Source of the DNA: Cymbidium sinense
Lineage: Eukaryota > Streptophyta > Magnoliopsida > Asparagales > Orchidaceae
Length of the DNA: 64,000 nt
Assembly (NCBI GenBank): GCA_021442155.1
Contig: CM038220.1
Span: 73,767,817 to 73,831,816, forward strand
Direction: 5' to 3'
The notes beneath the pieces were generated by a model that was not told the DNA's origin, ran no database searches, and saw only the letters and a list, made by a program, of their open reading frames with translations. The position numbers and the translations under genes were made by a program. Below, piece after piece: positions 48,503 through 59,434 of the stretch. Position 1 is the first letter of the stretch; each line of letters begins with the position of its first letter.

Positions 48503-49333
48503 TATTGCGTGCGAGAAAACTTGTAACGATAAAGTAAAATTTCACACTTTAGCTTTATTTGGAAATCTATTACGCACATAGATAGTTGAAAATAGAATAA
48601 GAAACTACATAATTTTTGCATGAAAAAATCCCAGAAAAAGAGAAAAAAATCATGGGGCTTAGCCTAATAAAAATGCTCTACTATATATCTGTTTTGGAAT
48701 ATAAAGTTTAACTCTTTCCAATAATGAGATTACAAGATTTTATATGAGAAAACCTGGCAATGGGAATTAATCTAACAACAAAATACATGCAACGAGGGGT
48801 TATAACGTTTGTTGGTAGAATCAAGAAAAGCTATGATCGGGGACAACGATGGTGATGATGAACATTGCACTTCTAGCTCTCTCTCAACTTTCTCCCAAGT
48901 TCGCTTCTATCTCCTTCTTGCGCCACCCCCCTTTGAATAACAAGAATGTCGAGGGAGGTATTTTGGTCATTGTAGCCAAAATCTCAGAACACTTCATCGG
49001 ACGGTCTGTATCAATTCATTTAATCATAGATATTTTTTTGTGATTTGATCATTCAAATGATCTTTGATTCGAGTGATCTTAGGCTCGTTGGATTCGTCTC
49101 ATTGAGCCGCCGATTTGACTATAAGCATGTCAAATTTAGAAGCCATTTGATCATTTAGCTAGTATTTTGAAGTTTTCATATGCAATATTTAAGCTTAATT
49201 TGAGCTCATTTGGGCTCGATTTGACCCAATTCAAGCATTATTGAACTCATCTCACTAAATCATTTAATTTAATTATATATATTGTTTAACTTGATATTTG
49301 TGCTTGATTTATAAATTTTAAAAAGATATATCA
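48503..49333 (-). mobile_element. 3' LTR of the non-autonomous element
   Basis: 831 bases from tattgcgtgcgag to atatatca in plus view. Matches 53074-53916 along its whole length, with clear divergence. Confidence 0.75.
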
Positions 49334-49379
49334 TTTGTCCTCTATTTTTGGATGATAAAATTTATTTTATCCAAAAATA
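49334..49379 (-). promoter_or_regulatory. Polypurine tract and stem-loop of the non-autonomous element
   Basis: In element sense, aaaaatagaggacaaa precedes the LTR start TGATATAT. An 11-bp perfect stem (tatttttggat at 49343-49353, atccaaaaata at 49369-49379) overlaps it, the same arrangement as at 39068-39113. Confidence 0.65.
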
Positions 49380-49417
49380 TATTAAAAATAAAATCACTTT
49401 AGCTAAATATTATTAGA

Positions 49418-49421
<4 letters not shown>

Positions 49422-49483
<62 letters not shown>
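49422..49483. repeat. (TA)n microsatellite
   Basis: About 62 bases of uninterrupted TA dinucleotides. Confidence 0.95.
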
Positions 49484-49485
<2 letters not shown>

Positions 49486-50040
49486 TGGAGTTTGATTTGA
49501 AATAGAGGGGTTGCGGCCCCTCAATTTTTTTTTCATTTTATCATGAGAGAGGGAGAGAAAGAGGGGGGGGGAGAGAGAGAGAGAGAAAAAGACAACTTTT
49601 TTTTAGGATTTGAAAAGTTTTTTTTTTCAAGTATAAATACCCCCAAAGGGTAAAAATCATTACTTTCTTTGACATTCTAGCGCACCTCAGCTCTCCCGAT
49701 TTTGAGGTTTTCAACTAACTTGATTTGACAATATTCAATTGTGCTCAAGTTTTCAAGTTTCTCTAAATCCTAGAATCATCAACTAACTGCATGATGCATC
49801 ACAAGCTCCAATTCTACCTAGTCTTGGGGTTTAAAATTAATCTGATTAGGCGGCATGTATCTCAAATTCAGGCTCTAGTGTGATTTTGAGATCCTTCATT
49901 TTTTTTTTAATAAAAATTAAAATTGTCCTGAATATGCGATGCATAAACCACTTTTATAGGCTTTAATTTTATCTTTTATATCTGTTAAGGCCTTTTCCCC
50001 TAGTATAAAAGATGTATATTTTTCTATAAATATTTTGCCC
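49484..50040 (+). other. Promoter-like segment inside the non-autonomous element
   Basis: Contains a small hairpin (gaggggttgcggcccctc), a 47-base purine tract (49545-49591) and a plus-strand TATAAATA box (49632-49639) followed by acccccaaaggg. This resembles the U3/R part of another LTR in plus orientation, opposite to the host element, but I find no second copy. No open frame. Confidence 0.35.
49545..49591 (+). repeat. Purine (GA-rich) tract
   Basis: A run made of GA units with a central block of nine G. Confidence 0.9.
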
Positions 50041-50095
50041 CCAATGATGATGGTAATCATATATCATTTTTTAGATTTTGACTTCAATAGGATTA

Positions 50096-50096
<1 letters not shown>

Positions 50097-50131
<35 letters not shown>
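50097..50131. repeat. (TA)n microsatellite
   Basis: About 35 bases of TA dinucleotides directly before the minisatellite. Confidence 0.95.
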
Positions 50132-50134
<3 letters not shown>

Positions 50135-51220
50135 CTGAGATTTTTGGTATACCTATATATTTTAAGATTTTTATTTTTAAGATTTGTAGTATACATGTAC
50201 CTTCTGAGACTTTTGTCTTCTGAGATTTTTAATATACCTGTACCTTTTGAGGCTTTTGGCTTCTGAGCTTTTTGATGTACATGTAACTTCTGAGGCTTTT
50301 GACTTCTGAGGTTTTTAATGTAACTATACCTTCTGATATTTTTAATATAATTGTACCTTTTGAGACTTTTGCCTTCCGAGATTTTTTATGCACATGCACC
50401 TTCTCAGATTGTTGTCTTTTGAGATTTTTAATCTACATGTACCTTCTAAGGCTTTTATTTTCTGAGATTTTTAATATATATGTACCTTTTGAGGCTTTTG
50501 TCTTCTAATATTTTTGATGTACATGTACTTTCTATGGCATTTGCCTTCTGAGGTTTTTAATATACATATATTTTTTTGAGATTTTTGATGTATATATACT
50601 TTATGAGATTTTTAATATATTTATACATTATGAGGCTTTTGTATTCTGAGATTTTAATATATACTTTTATGAGGCTTTTGCCTTTTGAGATTTTTGATGA
50701 GTGGAGATCCTGTCAACCACTTGCTCTCTTGGAGTTCTTCTAGTGAGGACATTGTCAACTAGTAACTTCCCAACGAGGCTTCCTCAAGGACGTGCCTTCT
50801 AAGTGAGAAATCTATAAAGAATTTTTGATATATCCGAGGTTGTTTATGAGAGTATTACTCAATGGCATTTAATTGAGTAGCAGAGGTCAATAGTTTTAAC
50901 CTCATCCAAGATCATTTTGTCTTCCGAGATTTTTGATGTACATATACATTCTGAGGTTTTTGTCTTCTGAGATTTTTAATATACTTATACCTTCTGAGGC
51001 TTTTGTCTTCTAAGGTTTTTAATATGCATGTACTTTTTGAGGCTTTTGCCTTCTGAGATTTTTGATATACATGTACATTCTGAGATTTTTAATATACATG
51101 TATCTTCTGAGATTTTTTATGTACATGTGCCTTTTAAGGCTTTTGCCTTCTGAGGTTTTTGTATTCTAAGATTTTTATTGTACCTATACCTTCTGAGACT
51201 TTTATCTTCTAAGATTTTTG
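50132..51220 (+). repeat. Minisatellite with ttctgagatttttaatatac units
   Basis: Roughly 45-55 base units alternate ttctgagatttttaatatac with atgtaccttctgaggctttt across about 1 kb, interrupted at 50695-50925 by a non-repeat segment that returns at 51219. The order of half-units varies. The open frames seen across it are by-products of the repeat. Confidence 0.8.
50695..50925 (+). repeat. Segment repeated at 51219-51447
   Basis: gatgagtggagatcctgtca through catttaattgagt recurs 522 bases downstream with few changes and once more, in part, at 52425. It flanks the minisatellite on both sides. Confidence 0.8.
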
Positions 51221-51983
51221 ATGAGTGGAGACCCTGTCAACCACTTACTCTCTTGGTGTCCTTCTAGTGAGGACATTGTCAACTAGTAGCTTTCCAACGA
51301 GGCTTTCTCAAGGGCGTTCCTTCTAAGAGAGAAATCCATGAAAGATTTTTGACATATCTGAGGTTGTTTATGAGAGTATTACTCAATGACATTTAATCGA
51401 GAGGAAGAGGTCAATAGTTTTAACTCTTATCCAAAGTCATTTTGTCAAAGTGTTATTCGATGATGTTAACATGTGTGTAAGAGGTTAAATATTTTAATTC
51501 TTCTGAGATTATTTATCAAAGTATTACTCGATGACATTAACTTATGTAGAAAAGGTAAAACATTTTGATTCTTCGAAGATTATTTGTCAGAGTATTAACT
51601 CGATAATGGTATCATATGTGAAAGATGTCAAATCAAAATATCCACTTGAGGTTACAATCAAAGTTGCTCCTTGACTTTTATTTGCAAAGTTATTTTTTTT
51701 TCAATGTTAAAATTACTCTTCATCATTGACTTACTTCTTAAACTGATAATCAATTAGATATCTAGAATATTGATTTGAGTGATCCTTTAAGATTAAACGT
51801 TGCCCTCTAATTTCCAACTAGAGTTGAAGGATCGAAGCTTAATGGATCTTCATTCTTTCTTATGTGTTCTTCTAAAGTAGTATTTCCTCCATCATATAGA
51901 TGATGCAGTTCTTAACATGAAGTCAGATTGTCAATCATTTGTGAAGATGTAATGAGAATGTTTCCTATAGACATCTCCAAACT

Positions 51984-52420
51984 ATTGCGTGCTAGAAAAC
52001 TTATAACAGTAGAGTAAAATTTCACACCTTAGCTTTGTATGAAAATATAGTACGCATATAGATAGTTGAAAATAAAATAAGAAACTCCAGAATTCTTAAA
52101 TGAAAAAACTCCAAAAATTAGGGAAAACTTCACGGGGTTTAGCTTAGTAAAAATGCTCAACTATATATCTGCTTTGGAATATAAAGTTTAAATCTTTTCA
52201 ATCACGGGATTATAAGATTATATATGAGAAAGCCTAACAATAAAAATTTTAGTATCATGTAACAATAACTATGCAACAGTAGTTTGGCTGGCTATAACGG
52301 TTATTGGTGATAATCAGTGATGACAATAGGCGACGATCAGCGACAACGGTGGTGATGACGAGCTTCAGACTTTTAGCTCTCTCTCAGCTTTCTCCCAAGT
52401 TCGCTTCTAGCTTCTTCTTA
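51984..52420 (-). mobile_element. Stranded partial LTR
   Basis: tattgcgtgctagaaaac through ttcgcttctagcttcttctta matches 53074-53500. It is the by-product of the tandem duplication, not a separate insertion. Confidence 0.75.
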
Positions 52421-53048
52421 AAGAGAAATCCATGAAGGATTTTTGACATATTTGAGGTTGTTTATGAGAGTATTACTTAATGACATTTAATCGAGTGGAA
52501 GAGGTTAATAGTTTTAACTCTTATCCAAAGTCATTTTATCAAAGTGTTATTCGATGATGTTAACCTATATGTAAGAGGTTAAACATTTTAATTCTTCTAA
52601 GATTATTTATCAGAGTATTACTCGATGACATTAACTTGTGTAGAAGAGGTAAAATATTTTGATTCCTCTGAGATTATTTGACAGAGTATTACTCGATAAT
52701 GTTAACATATGTGAAAGATGTCAAATCAAAACATTCACTTGAGGTTGTAGTCAAAGTTGCTCCTTGACCTTTGTCTGCAAAGTTATTTTTTTAAATGTTG
52801 AAATTACTCTTTATTATTGACTTACTTCTCGAATTGATAATCAATTAGATATTCAGAATATTGATTTGAGTGATCCTTTCAAATTAAACGTTGCCCTCTA
52901 ATTTCTAACTAGAGTTGAAGGATCGAAGCTTGATGGATCTTCATTCTTTCTTATGTGTTCTTCTAAAGTAGTATTTCCTCCATCATATAAATGATGCTGC
53001 TTTTAACATGAAGTCAGATTGTCAACCATTTGTGAAGATATAATGAAA

Positions 53049-53073
53049 ATGTTTCCCATAGACGGCTCTAAAC
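53049..53073 (-). promoter_or_regulatory. Primer-binding-like site of the non-autonomous element
   Basis: In element sense, agtttagagccgtctatggg follows the 5' LTR, a decayed form of the Tat-type site tttggcgccgtctgtggg. The duplicated copy at about 51960-51983 is further decayed. Confidence 0.6.
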
Positions 53074-53916
53074 TATTACGTGCTAGAAAACTTGTAACGG
53101 TAGAGTAAAATTTCACGCCTTAGCTTTATATAAAAATCTAGTACGCATATAGATAGATGAAAATAAAATAAGAAACTTCAGAATTTTTATATGGAACAAC
53201 CCCAGAAATTAGGGAATACTTCATGGGATTTAGCCTAGTAAAAATGCTCAACTATATATCTGCTTTGGAATATAAAGTTTAAATCTTTTCAATTACGGGA
53301 TTACAAGATTATATAACAATAAAATAAAAAGAATCATGTAACAATAACTATGCAATAGTAGTTGGACTGTAACGGTTATTGGGTAGTTAGCGGAGACAAT
53401 AGGTGGCGATCAGTGACAACGGTGGTGATGATGAGCTTCAAACTTCTAGCTCTCTCACAGCTTTCTCTCAAGTTCGCTTCTAGCTTCTTCTTAGCCCCCC
53501 TGCCCCGGCTTCCTCTCTCATGACAAAAATGAGGTCATATTTATAGGATTCTGAGAGAGAGATATTTTGGTTATTATAGCCAAAATCTCAAAACACTCCA
53601 TCGGACGGTTTGTACCAGTTCATTTGATCATAGATAGTTTTTTTGGTGATTTGACCATCCAACAATCTTTAATTCGAGTGATTTTAGGCTCGTTGGATTT
53701 GTCTCATTCAGTCGCTCGATTCGAATATAAACACGTCAAATTTGGAAGTCATCATCATCCAAATTTATTTCAAAGTTTTCGATTTGATTTCTCATTGCTT
53801 TATTTAATCCAATTCTAGCGTTATTGAACTCATCTCACTAAGTCATTTAATTTTATTGTATTCATATTTTAACTTGATATTCATGCTTGATTTATAAATT
53901 TTAAAAGAATATATCA
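53074..53916 (-). mobile_element. 5' LTR of the non-autonomous element
   Basis: 843 bases, pairing with 48503-49333. In element sense it starts TGATATAT and ends near gcacgtaata. The flanking ATAGT follows at 53917-53921. Confidence 0.75.
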
Positions 53917-53921
53917 ATAGT

Positions 53922-54640
53922 GAAAAGCTATTTTTGAAAATCAACGCTATTAAAGAGTGATGTCGATGAGAAACATGTTGTTTGAATTTAGAAAATATGT
54001 GTAATACATGTAGTAATTTTTTCAAAAAATTGATTTTTTTCACAATAACTTTATAACCATCTTTACAAAAAATTACATATGCCCTAAATGAATCCTTAGG
54101 CATGTTTTGGGTAGCTTTCTAGCTATTTTTTTTTCAAAAAATAATCATAATTTTGTTTGGGTATCAACTTTTTATTTGATTTTTAAAAAATTTTATAATA
54201 AAAAATTATTTTTGAGAATCAAAGTTATTAATGGTGGTGGCTATCAAAAATTTATTATTTGAATTAAAAAAATATTTATAACAGGAAAAATAATTTTACA
54301 ATCATCTTCACAAAAGTTACATATGCCCTAAATGGGCCCTTAGGGTGTGAGTGTGTTTAGGGAAGCATTACGGATGTTTTGCATTTCAAAAAATAACTAC
54401 AAATGCATTTAATTATAAGCTTTTTGGTTGATTTAAAAAAAATTTATGGAGAAAAATTATTTTTAAGAATTAGAACTATTAAGTCAATATAAAAAAATTG
54501 CTATATAAATTTTTAAAAAAATGTTTATAGCATTCATAATAATCCTATAAAAAATTATTTTTTATACTAACTTTAAAACCATATGTATAAAAAGATATAT
54601 GAAACTGCTCCAAACAAATTTTTAGTTGTCATTAGAGTTT
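53922..54640. repeat. AT-rich dispersed family (MITE-like), two to three tandem copies
   Basis: tacatatgccctaaatg recurs at about 54076 and 54319, each followed by an agctttctagc-like segment and ttcaaaaaataa. The motif aaaatttatggagaaaaatt shows what the site looks like without the LTR element, which supports the target duplication called at 53917. Confidence 0.5.
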
Positions 54641-55260
54641 ATTTTCTCAAAATAAATAAAATAAATAAAAATATATATTCCGTATTCTTGTCCATTATTT
54701 TATGGACCATTAAAGGTGGCTGTCACAATTTGAAAATATATTTATAAAAAAAATAAGATTTTTGAAAATTAAAATAGATATTATAATTTCTTTAGAAAAA
54801 AAAACTAGCCAACATTATTTATGACATTTACCACGCATCCTTGAATATTAAGTCATAAATAATTAATTATCATCATAAATTTTTATAAATAAAAAATAAT
54901 AATGATCAAATAAAATCCTGGTAGCGTCTTTAAGTAGTCGCGGCCAGCATTTAATCACGATAAACTTTAAACTTTGCTAACTTTATTTGTGATTTAATGG
55001 CTGATCATGAAAAAATAATAAATAAATAAAAGCTGACTCAAAATGCATAAAATTTGTCCAAAAAAAAAAAATTTAAAGAGATTTTCACAATTTTTGTATT
55101 TTTACATATTTAAATTTAAATTTTCTATTTTACATAAATATTATATAATTTTTTAATTTTATATAAAAAGATTATTAAATTTTAAAAATAAAATTTATCT
55201 ATATAAAAATAAATATATTTTAAATATAAAACTTAGATATTTATTATAAAAAAAACTAAT
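54641..55260. other. AT-rich upstream region of the UGT85 gene
   Basis: No gene. Very AT-rich with many TATA-like words (for example tatataaaaataaatata at 55200-55217), so no promoter element can be singled out with confidence. Confidence 0.4.
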
Positions 55261-55391
55261 TAAGGATTGAAGCCTCAGCGTTCGCCCTCCTTATCTAAAC
55301 GCAGCAAGTCGTCTGTTGGAAAAGAAAGACGAGTGCTTGTAGAAAATTTGCAAGGAGCTAGCTTTCTTCAAACAGATTGGAAGAAAGAGAA

Positions 55392-58175
55392 ATGGTTTCT
55401 CTTGCATCAGAGAAATCCCATGCTGTGTGCATCCCATACCCGGCCCAAGGCCATATGAACCCCATGCTAAAATTGGCCAAACTCCTTCACGCCCATGGCT
55501 TCCACATCACTTTCGTCCTAACCGAGTTCAACTACCATCGACTGGTTCGTTCGCAGGGCCCAGAGGCTGTTCAGGGACTCGCCGACTTCCGTTTCGCTTC
55601 CATCCCCGACGGCCTCCCCTTCTCCGACGAAGATGCAACGCAGAACATCCCCGACCTCTGCGAATCCACAATGAAGAACTGTCTCGATCCATTCCTACGC
55701 CTTCTTGCCAAGCTCAATGAAGAGGCATCGCCTTCAGTCACTTGCATCGTCTCGGATGGCGCCATGAGTTTCACCCTTGACGCAGCCCGCGAGCTCGGCA
55801 TCCCCGAGATCCTTTTCTGGACCACCAGCGCCTGCGGCTACCTCGCCTACCTCCACTTCCAACAGCTTGTAGTTCGCGGCCTCGTTCCTCTCAAAGGTAA
55901 CCTGATTAAAGCTTTGGGTAAATTGTGATAAGCGAGCTTTGTTTTTCATCTTTAAATTGCACATGATTTGCCCTTCAAAAAGAAACTTAACATGAGGTCA
56001 ACAGCTAGATCTTCCGTATTATGATTATTACTTATAAAAATTAGTTATGACTCTATATCTGTTTATAATTAAGGGGGAAAAATTTTATGTGAATCTCCTA
56101 GCATCGTATCAGTCACGTTTAATTAAATATTTTATTAAAATAAAATAGTTATATTTATTTTAAGACAGATTTAAATTTCAAAGGAATTTATACTAAGTTT
56201 TAAAAAATTTTTTTTTGCTTATTTAACTCTAATTTTAGTAGAAAACACTAACATAAAAAGTGAAGATATTTACAATAATATTAAAAATAAAATTTAAAGA
56301 TACTTACACGAGATTTGTATACATAGCACATAGCTATTATATTACATATTCAACATCTATATCTTTTATATACAAATATACAACTTAAAATATCTAAAAT
56401 AATCACCCTCTTAAAATTCCTAACCCTATTACTCTCTTGTGCTGCTTCCGACAAAACTTACATGCACCCATCGTTGAAAGTAGCAATTATTATGTGTGGA
56501 GTTCAGGAGTCCGGATGTATGGACTCCAATATGGACTCCAATAAGACATCTACATCCGGCCCCATCTGTCCAGTTGCTCGCGCTGCCTTAAAACTGCGTC
56601 AACGAGCTTAGCCCCACACCGACGACCTTCACCCTCTCACTTGAAACCTCCACCAAAACCCACCCCCCTCCTTCAACCTCGAGCTGCTCTCGTCGATGGA
56701 AAAGAAGCGAAAAGATTGCATGTGGAACTCTTTGGAAGAAGACTTCGATAGGACTTACGGTTTCGGCGGCGAGTTCAGTGTCAAAATCCGGCAACAATCC
56801 GGTGAGAAGGCTAAGTTCCTTTAATAGAGGGTGCTATATTTTTAGATAAAGAAGTTTATATATTAAATGTGTAATATAATAAATTCTAAGTACTATATAT
56901 ATGTAAATCCCCTTTATTTAAATGATACATAAATAATTTAGGAATTAAATCATAACACAATTATTTTCTTATTATTCAATGAATTAAAGTAATAATAATA
57001 ATAATAATATTTTCTATGATTATATTTTTTTTAACATTTATGCGAATTTAATCCATGATAGCTAATAATGTTTTTTTTTCAGGACCTTTAATATTTTCTC
57101 ATCTTAAATATGTAATTCTTCACATCACTACCTAATAATATAATTTTTCTCCACCAAGTATTAATATTTAATGATTTTCATGTCACTTTTACTTATCTTG
57201 TAAATAATCTTGCTATGTTATTTTGACGTAGGTGAGATTGAGCTAAGTAATGGATTCCTTAACACTCAAGTTGACTGGATCCCAGGACTAAGACATGGTG
57301 TATGTCTCAAGGACTTACCGACCTTTATACGTGTGATAGATCCTAAAGAAAAGATGTTCAATTACATCTTACACGAGACAAGTAGAGCTTCCATGGCCTC
57401 AGCAATTGTGCTTAACACCTTTGAAATCCTGGAAGATTCGGCCCTTTCCGCACTACAAAAGATTCTCCCACCCGTTTATACCATTGGCCCACTATCAGCT
57501 CTTTGTCGATACATGATACCAAGCGATAGACCAATCACTTCTCTTAGTACAAGCCTATGGAAGGAGGACACAAAATGCCTTGATTGGCTTGATGGCAAGA
57601 AGCTTCAATCTGTTGTGTACGTTAATTTTGGAAGTATAACTGTAATGACCAACGAACAACTCATTGAGTTTGCATGGGGCCTCGCCAATAGTGGCTATGA
57701 CTTTCTATGGGTAATTAGACCAGACCTAGTGAAGGGCAAATCAGCTGTGCTGCCTCCAGAGTTCATGAAAGAGATAAAAGAAAGAGGGCTAATGACAAGT
57801 TGGTGTGCACAAGAGGAGTTGCTTTGCCACCCAGCAGTGGGTGTCTTTTTAACACACTCGGGTTGGAATTCGACGTTGGAGAGCTTAAGTAGTGGTGTGC
57901 CAATGATATGTTGGCCGTTCTTCGCAGAACAACAAATGAATTGTTTGTATTCATGCACTGATTGGGGTGTGGGGGTGGAGATTGACAATAATGTGAAAAG
58001 GGTAAAGATTGAGAGATTGATAAGGGAGATCATGACAGGAGAAAAAGGGAGGGTTATGAAGAAGAAGGCATTGGAGTGGAAGGAGAGAGCAGGAAAAGCA
58101 ATTAGTCCATTAGGGAGCTCTTTAGTCAACTTAGAGAAGGTGATCATGGGGGCGCTTCGTTCAAATCATTCCTAA
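55392..58175 (+). CDS. UDP-glycosyltransferase, UGT85 family (two exons: 55392-55896 and 57232-58175)
   Basis: A family 1 glycosyltransferase of the cytosol that moves a sugar, usually glucose, from UDP-sugar to a small acceptor. The joined exons code for 482 residues, the usual UGT85 length. The start at 55392 gives [20 protein letters not shown], with the catalytic His at residue 21; the partner Asp is 122 ([10 protein letters not shown]). The sugar-donor (PSPG) box is complete at residues 359-402, from WCAQEE to the final Gln of FFAEQ, the residue that usually goes with UDP-glucose. The intron (55897-57231) has GT and AG ends, splits a Gly codon and sits at the conserved UGT85 position after VPLK. 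Exon 1 is GC-rich, exon 2 AT-rich. UGT85 enzymes act on varied acceptors (cyanohydrins, terpenoids, phenolics), so the substrate cannot be told. There is no frame break. A decayed tandem copy lies downstream. Confidence 0.9.
55897..57231 (+). other. Single intron of the UGT85 gene
   Basis: GT donor at 55897-55898 (aaag|gtaacc) and AG acceptor at 57230-57231 (ttgacgtag|gtgag). The intron is 1335 bases, AT-rich except for the insert at 56393-56846. Its 3' part (from about 56215, insert excluded) is duplicated before the pseudogene at 60330-60797. Confidence 0.8.
56393..56846. mobile_element. GC-rich insert in the intron with short inverted ends (candidate Pack-type element)
   Basis: The left end tctaaaataatcaccctctt and the reverse complement of the right end, tctaaaaatatagcaccctc, share TCTAAAA and CACCCTCT, like terminal inverted repeats. 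The interior (56480-56820) is far more GC-rich than the intron and looks like captured coding or leader DNA. A 42-codon frame at 56696-56824 reads [20 protein letters not shown] onward. The insert is missing from the duplicated intron at 60330-60797. No clear target duplication is seen. The class (Mutator-like or other) is inference. Confidence 0.4.
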
Positions 58176-58434
58176 AAAAGTGATAATTGGAGCATTAATT
58201 GTCAATGTAGGTTTATTATGAGTTCTTACAAGTTATGATCAATATTATTTCTTATATGGCTTGAAAAAATATCAGTTGTGAAAAAATATCTACATATTAA
58301 TTATAAATCATTAATAGGATTAGTCATTAGATGCAGGTCATTATTAGAATGTACTCAAGTGCGTACTCCACATTTTGACTACATGCACCTCGATCTCGCA
58401 CCTAATCATTTATGGACTTGTAAGGTTATCATGT

Positions 58435-58435
<1 letters not shown>

Positions 58436-58520
<85 letters not shown>

Positions 58521-58525
58521 GTATA
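58436..58525. repeat. (TA)n with (TATG)n end
   Basis: About 70 bases of TA dinucleotides followed by gtatgtatgtatgtat. The tyrosine-isoleucine frames across it are by-products. Confidence 0.95.
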
Positions 58526-59384
58526 TGTTGCATTTAACGTTTGTAATTGTCCAGCAATATTTTAGTCAACTAATGGTAAAACTTTTATATCATAGTAATT
58601 TTAAGAATCAAATATAAAGGCGAAAGCTTTTTTAACATTGCTTTCTGGAGTGTTGTTAAATTCTTAAGTATAATCTATTAATAAATTGAAAAGTTATTTT
58701 TGATGCACTTTTATATTTGCTTTCATGCTATAAAAAAAAAAAAAATACTTGCAGGTCTAATTTAACTCAAATTCTAATTTTCCTTGGAAGACTCTTAAGG
58801 ATCACTTAGAGATCCATTTTACATTAAAAAATTATCCTTTAACAATTGAACAAAAATCCATTTGATCACATAAAGCACCGACCGTTCGATGACCCAGTTA
58901 GGAAGCTAGAGATAGATCTAAAAAGACTGAGTTAGATTGTATAAAAAATGACCTTAGTTTATTATAATTAAATGAGAATTTGACACTTAATAGGACGTAT
59001 TGAGAAGAAGGATTCATGTAGGATAAAAACTTATTATTGTTGTTGTATTGAACCAAAAATCTAATTAAAATTGTGAGGCTAAGAACATTAAGTTCTACCA
59101 ATGGAAGCACTTGAAAGTGCTTTGTATTTTTTGCCAATTTTGTTAGAGGTTTATAATTGTTATCATTGCTTATAAGTGATGCCTTCCAAAAAGTAATCAA
59201 GGGCGATATTTTTGATGTAATAATAAAGATTTAAGTGCTATTTAAATAAAAATTAAAATTTAGATGTAAAATATGTAAATACATAAGAATTGAGTGGTAT
59301 GTATGTAAATCCCCCTAAAAATATTTAAAATATTCCTTAAATTTTATTAAAAAAAAAGTGTAGATATATTATGTATATCAACAC

Positions 59385-59434
59385 AGTTTTTTTTTTTTTT
59401 TTTTTTTCTTTTTTTTTTCTTCTTTTTTCTTTTT
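59385..59434 (-). repeat. T/C-rich run
   Basis: About 50 bases of T with scattered C (ttttttcttttttttctt), A/G-rich on the minus strand. Confidence 0.85.

Larger units (their letters stand above)
51331..53510 (+). repeat. 1.09 kb tandem duplication inside the non-autonomous element
   Basis: 51331-52424 and 52425-53510 are direct copies (offset 1094 bases near the left end, 1091 near the LTR). Each has the gaaatccatgaa start, the tandem-repeat block, the primer-binding region and the first 440 bases of the LTR. The junction lies in cttcttctta|aagagaaatc. As a result a partial LTR (51984-52420) is stranded inside the element. Confidence 0.8.
48503..53916 (-). mobile_element. Non-autonomous minus-strand LTR retrotransposon with target-site duplication
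   Basis: Two direct LTRs (48503-49333 and 53074-53916) enclose 3.7 kb without any gag or pol. The 5-base word ATAGT stands directly outside both ends (48498-48502 and 53917-53921). On the minus strand a primer-binding-like site follows the right-hand 5' LTR and a polypurine tract precedes the left-hand 3' LTR, so orientation is clear. LTR sequence and an internal tandem repeat are shared with the Tat-type element at 41514, so it is probably a deletion derivative that depended on such elements for its proteins. The internal region has expanded through minisatellites and a 1.09 kb tandem duplication. Confidence 0.75.

Noticed and set aside
50035..50508. Open frames across the (TA)n run and the minisatellite
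   Set aside because: They repeat the same few residues because the DNA is repetitive. No protein family.
51984..52420. Solo LTR inserted inside the non-autonomous element
   Set aside because: It is bounded by the 1.09 kb duplication junction, has no target duplication and is explained by that event.
55377..55391. Possible earlier start of the UGT85 protein
   Set aside because: The upstream in-frame codon at 55377 is TTG. The first ATG in frame is at 55392 and gives the normal UGT85 N-terminus.
56393..56846. Extra cassette exon of the UGT85 gene
   Set aside because: Its 42-codon frame ends in a stop and does not continue the enzyme reading frame. UGT85 genes normally have two exons with the junction already found.
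57695..58147. 150-codon minus-strand frame opposite UGT85 exon 2
   Set aside because: Shadow of a conserved coding exon, with no motif.
58278..58617. Frames rich in Tyr-Ile after the UGT85 gene
   Set aside because: Product of the (TA)n microsatellite.
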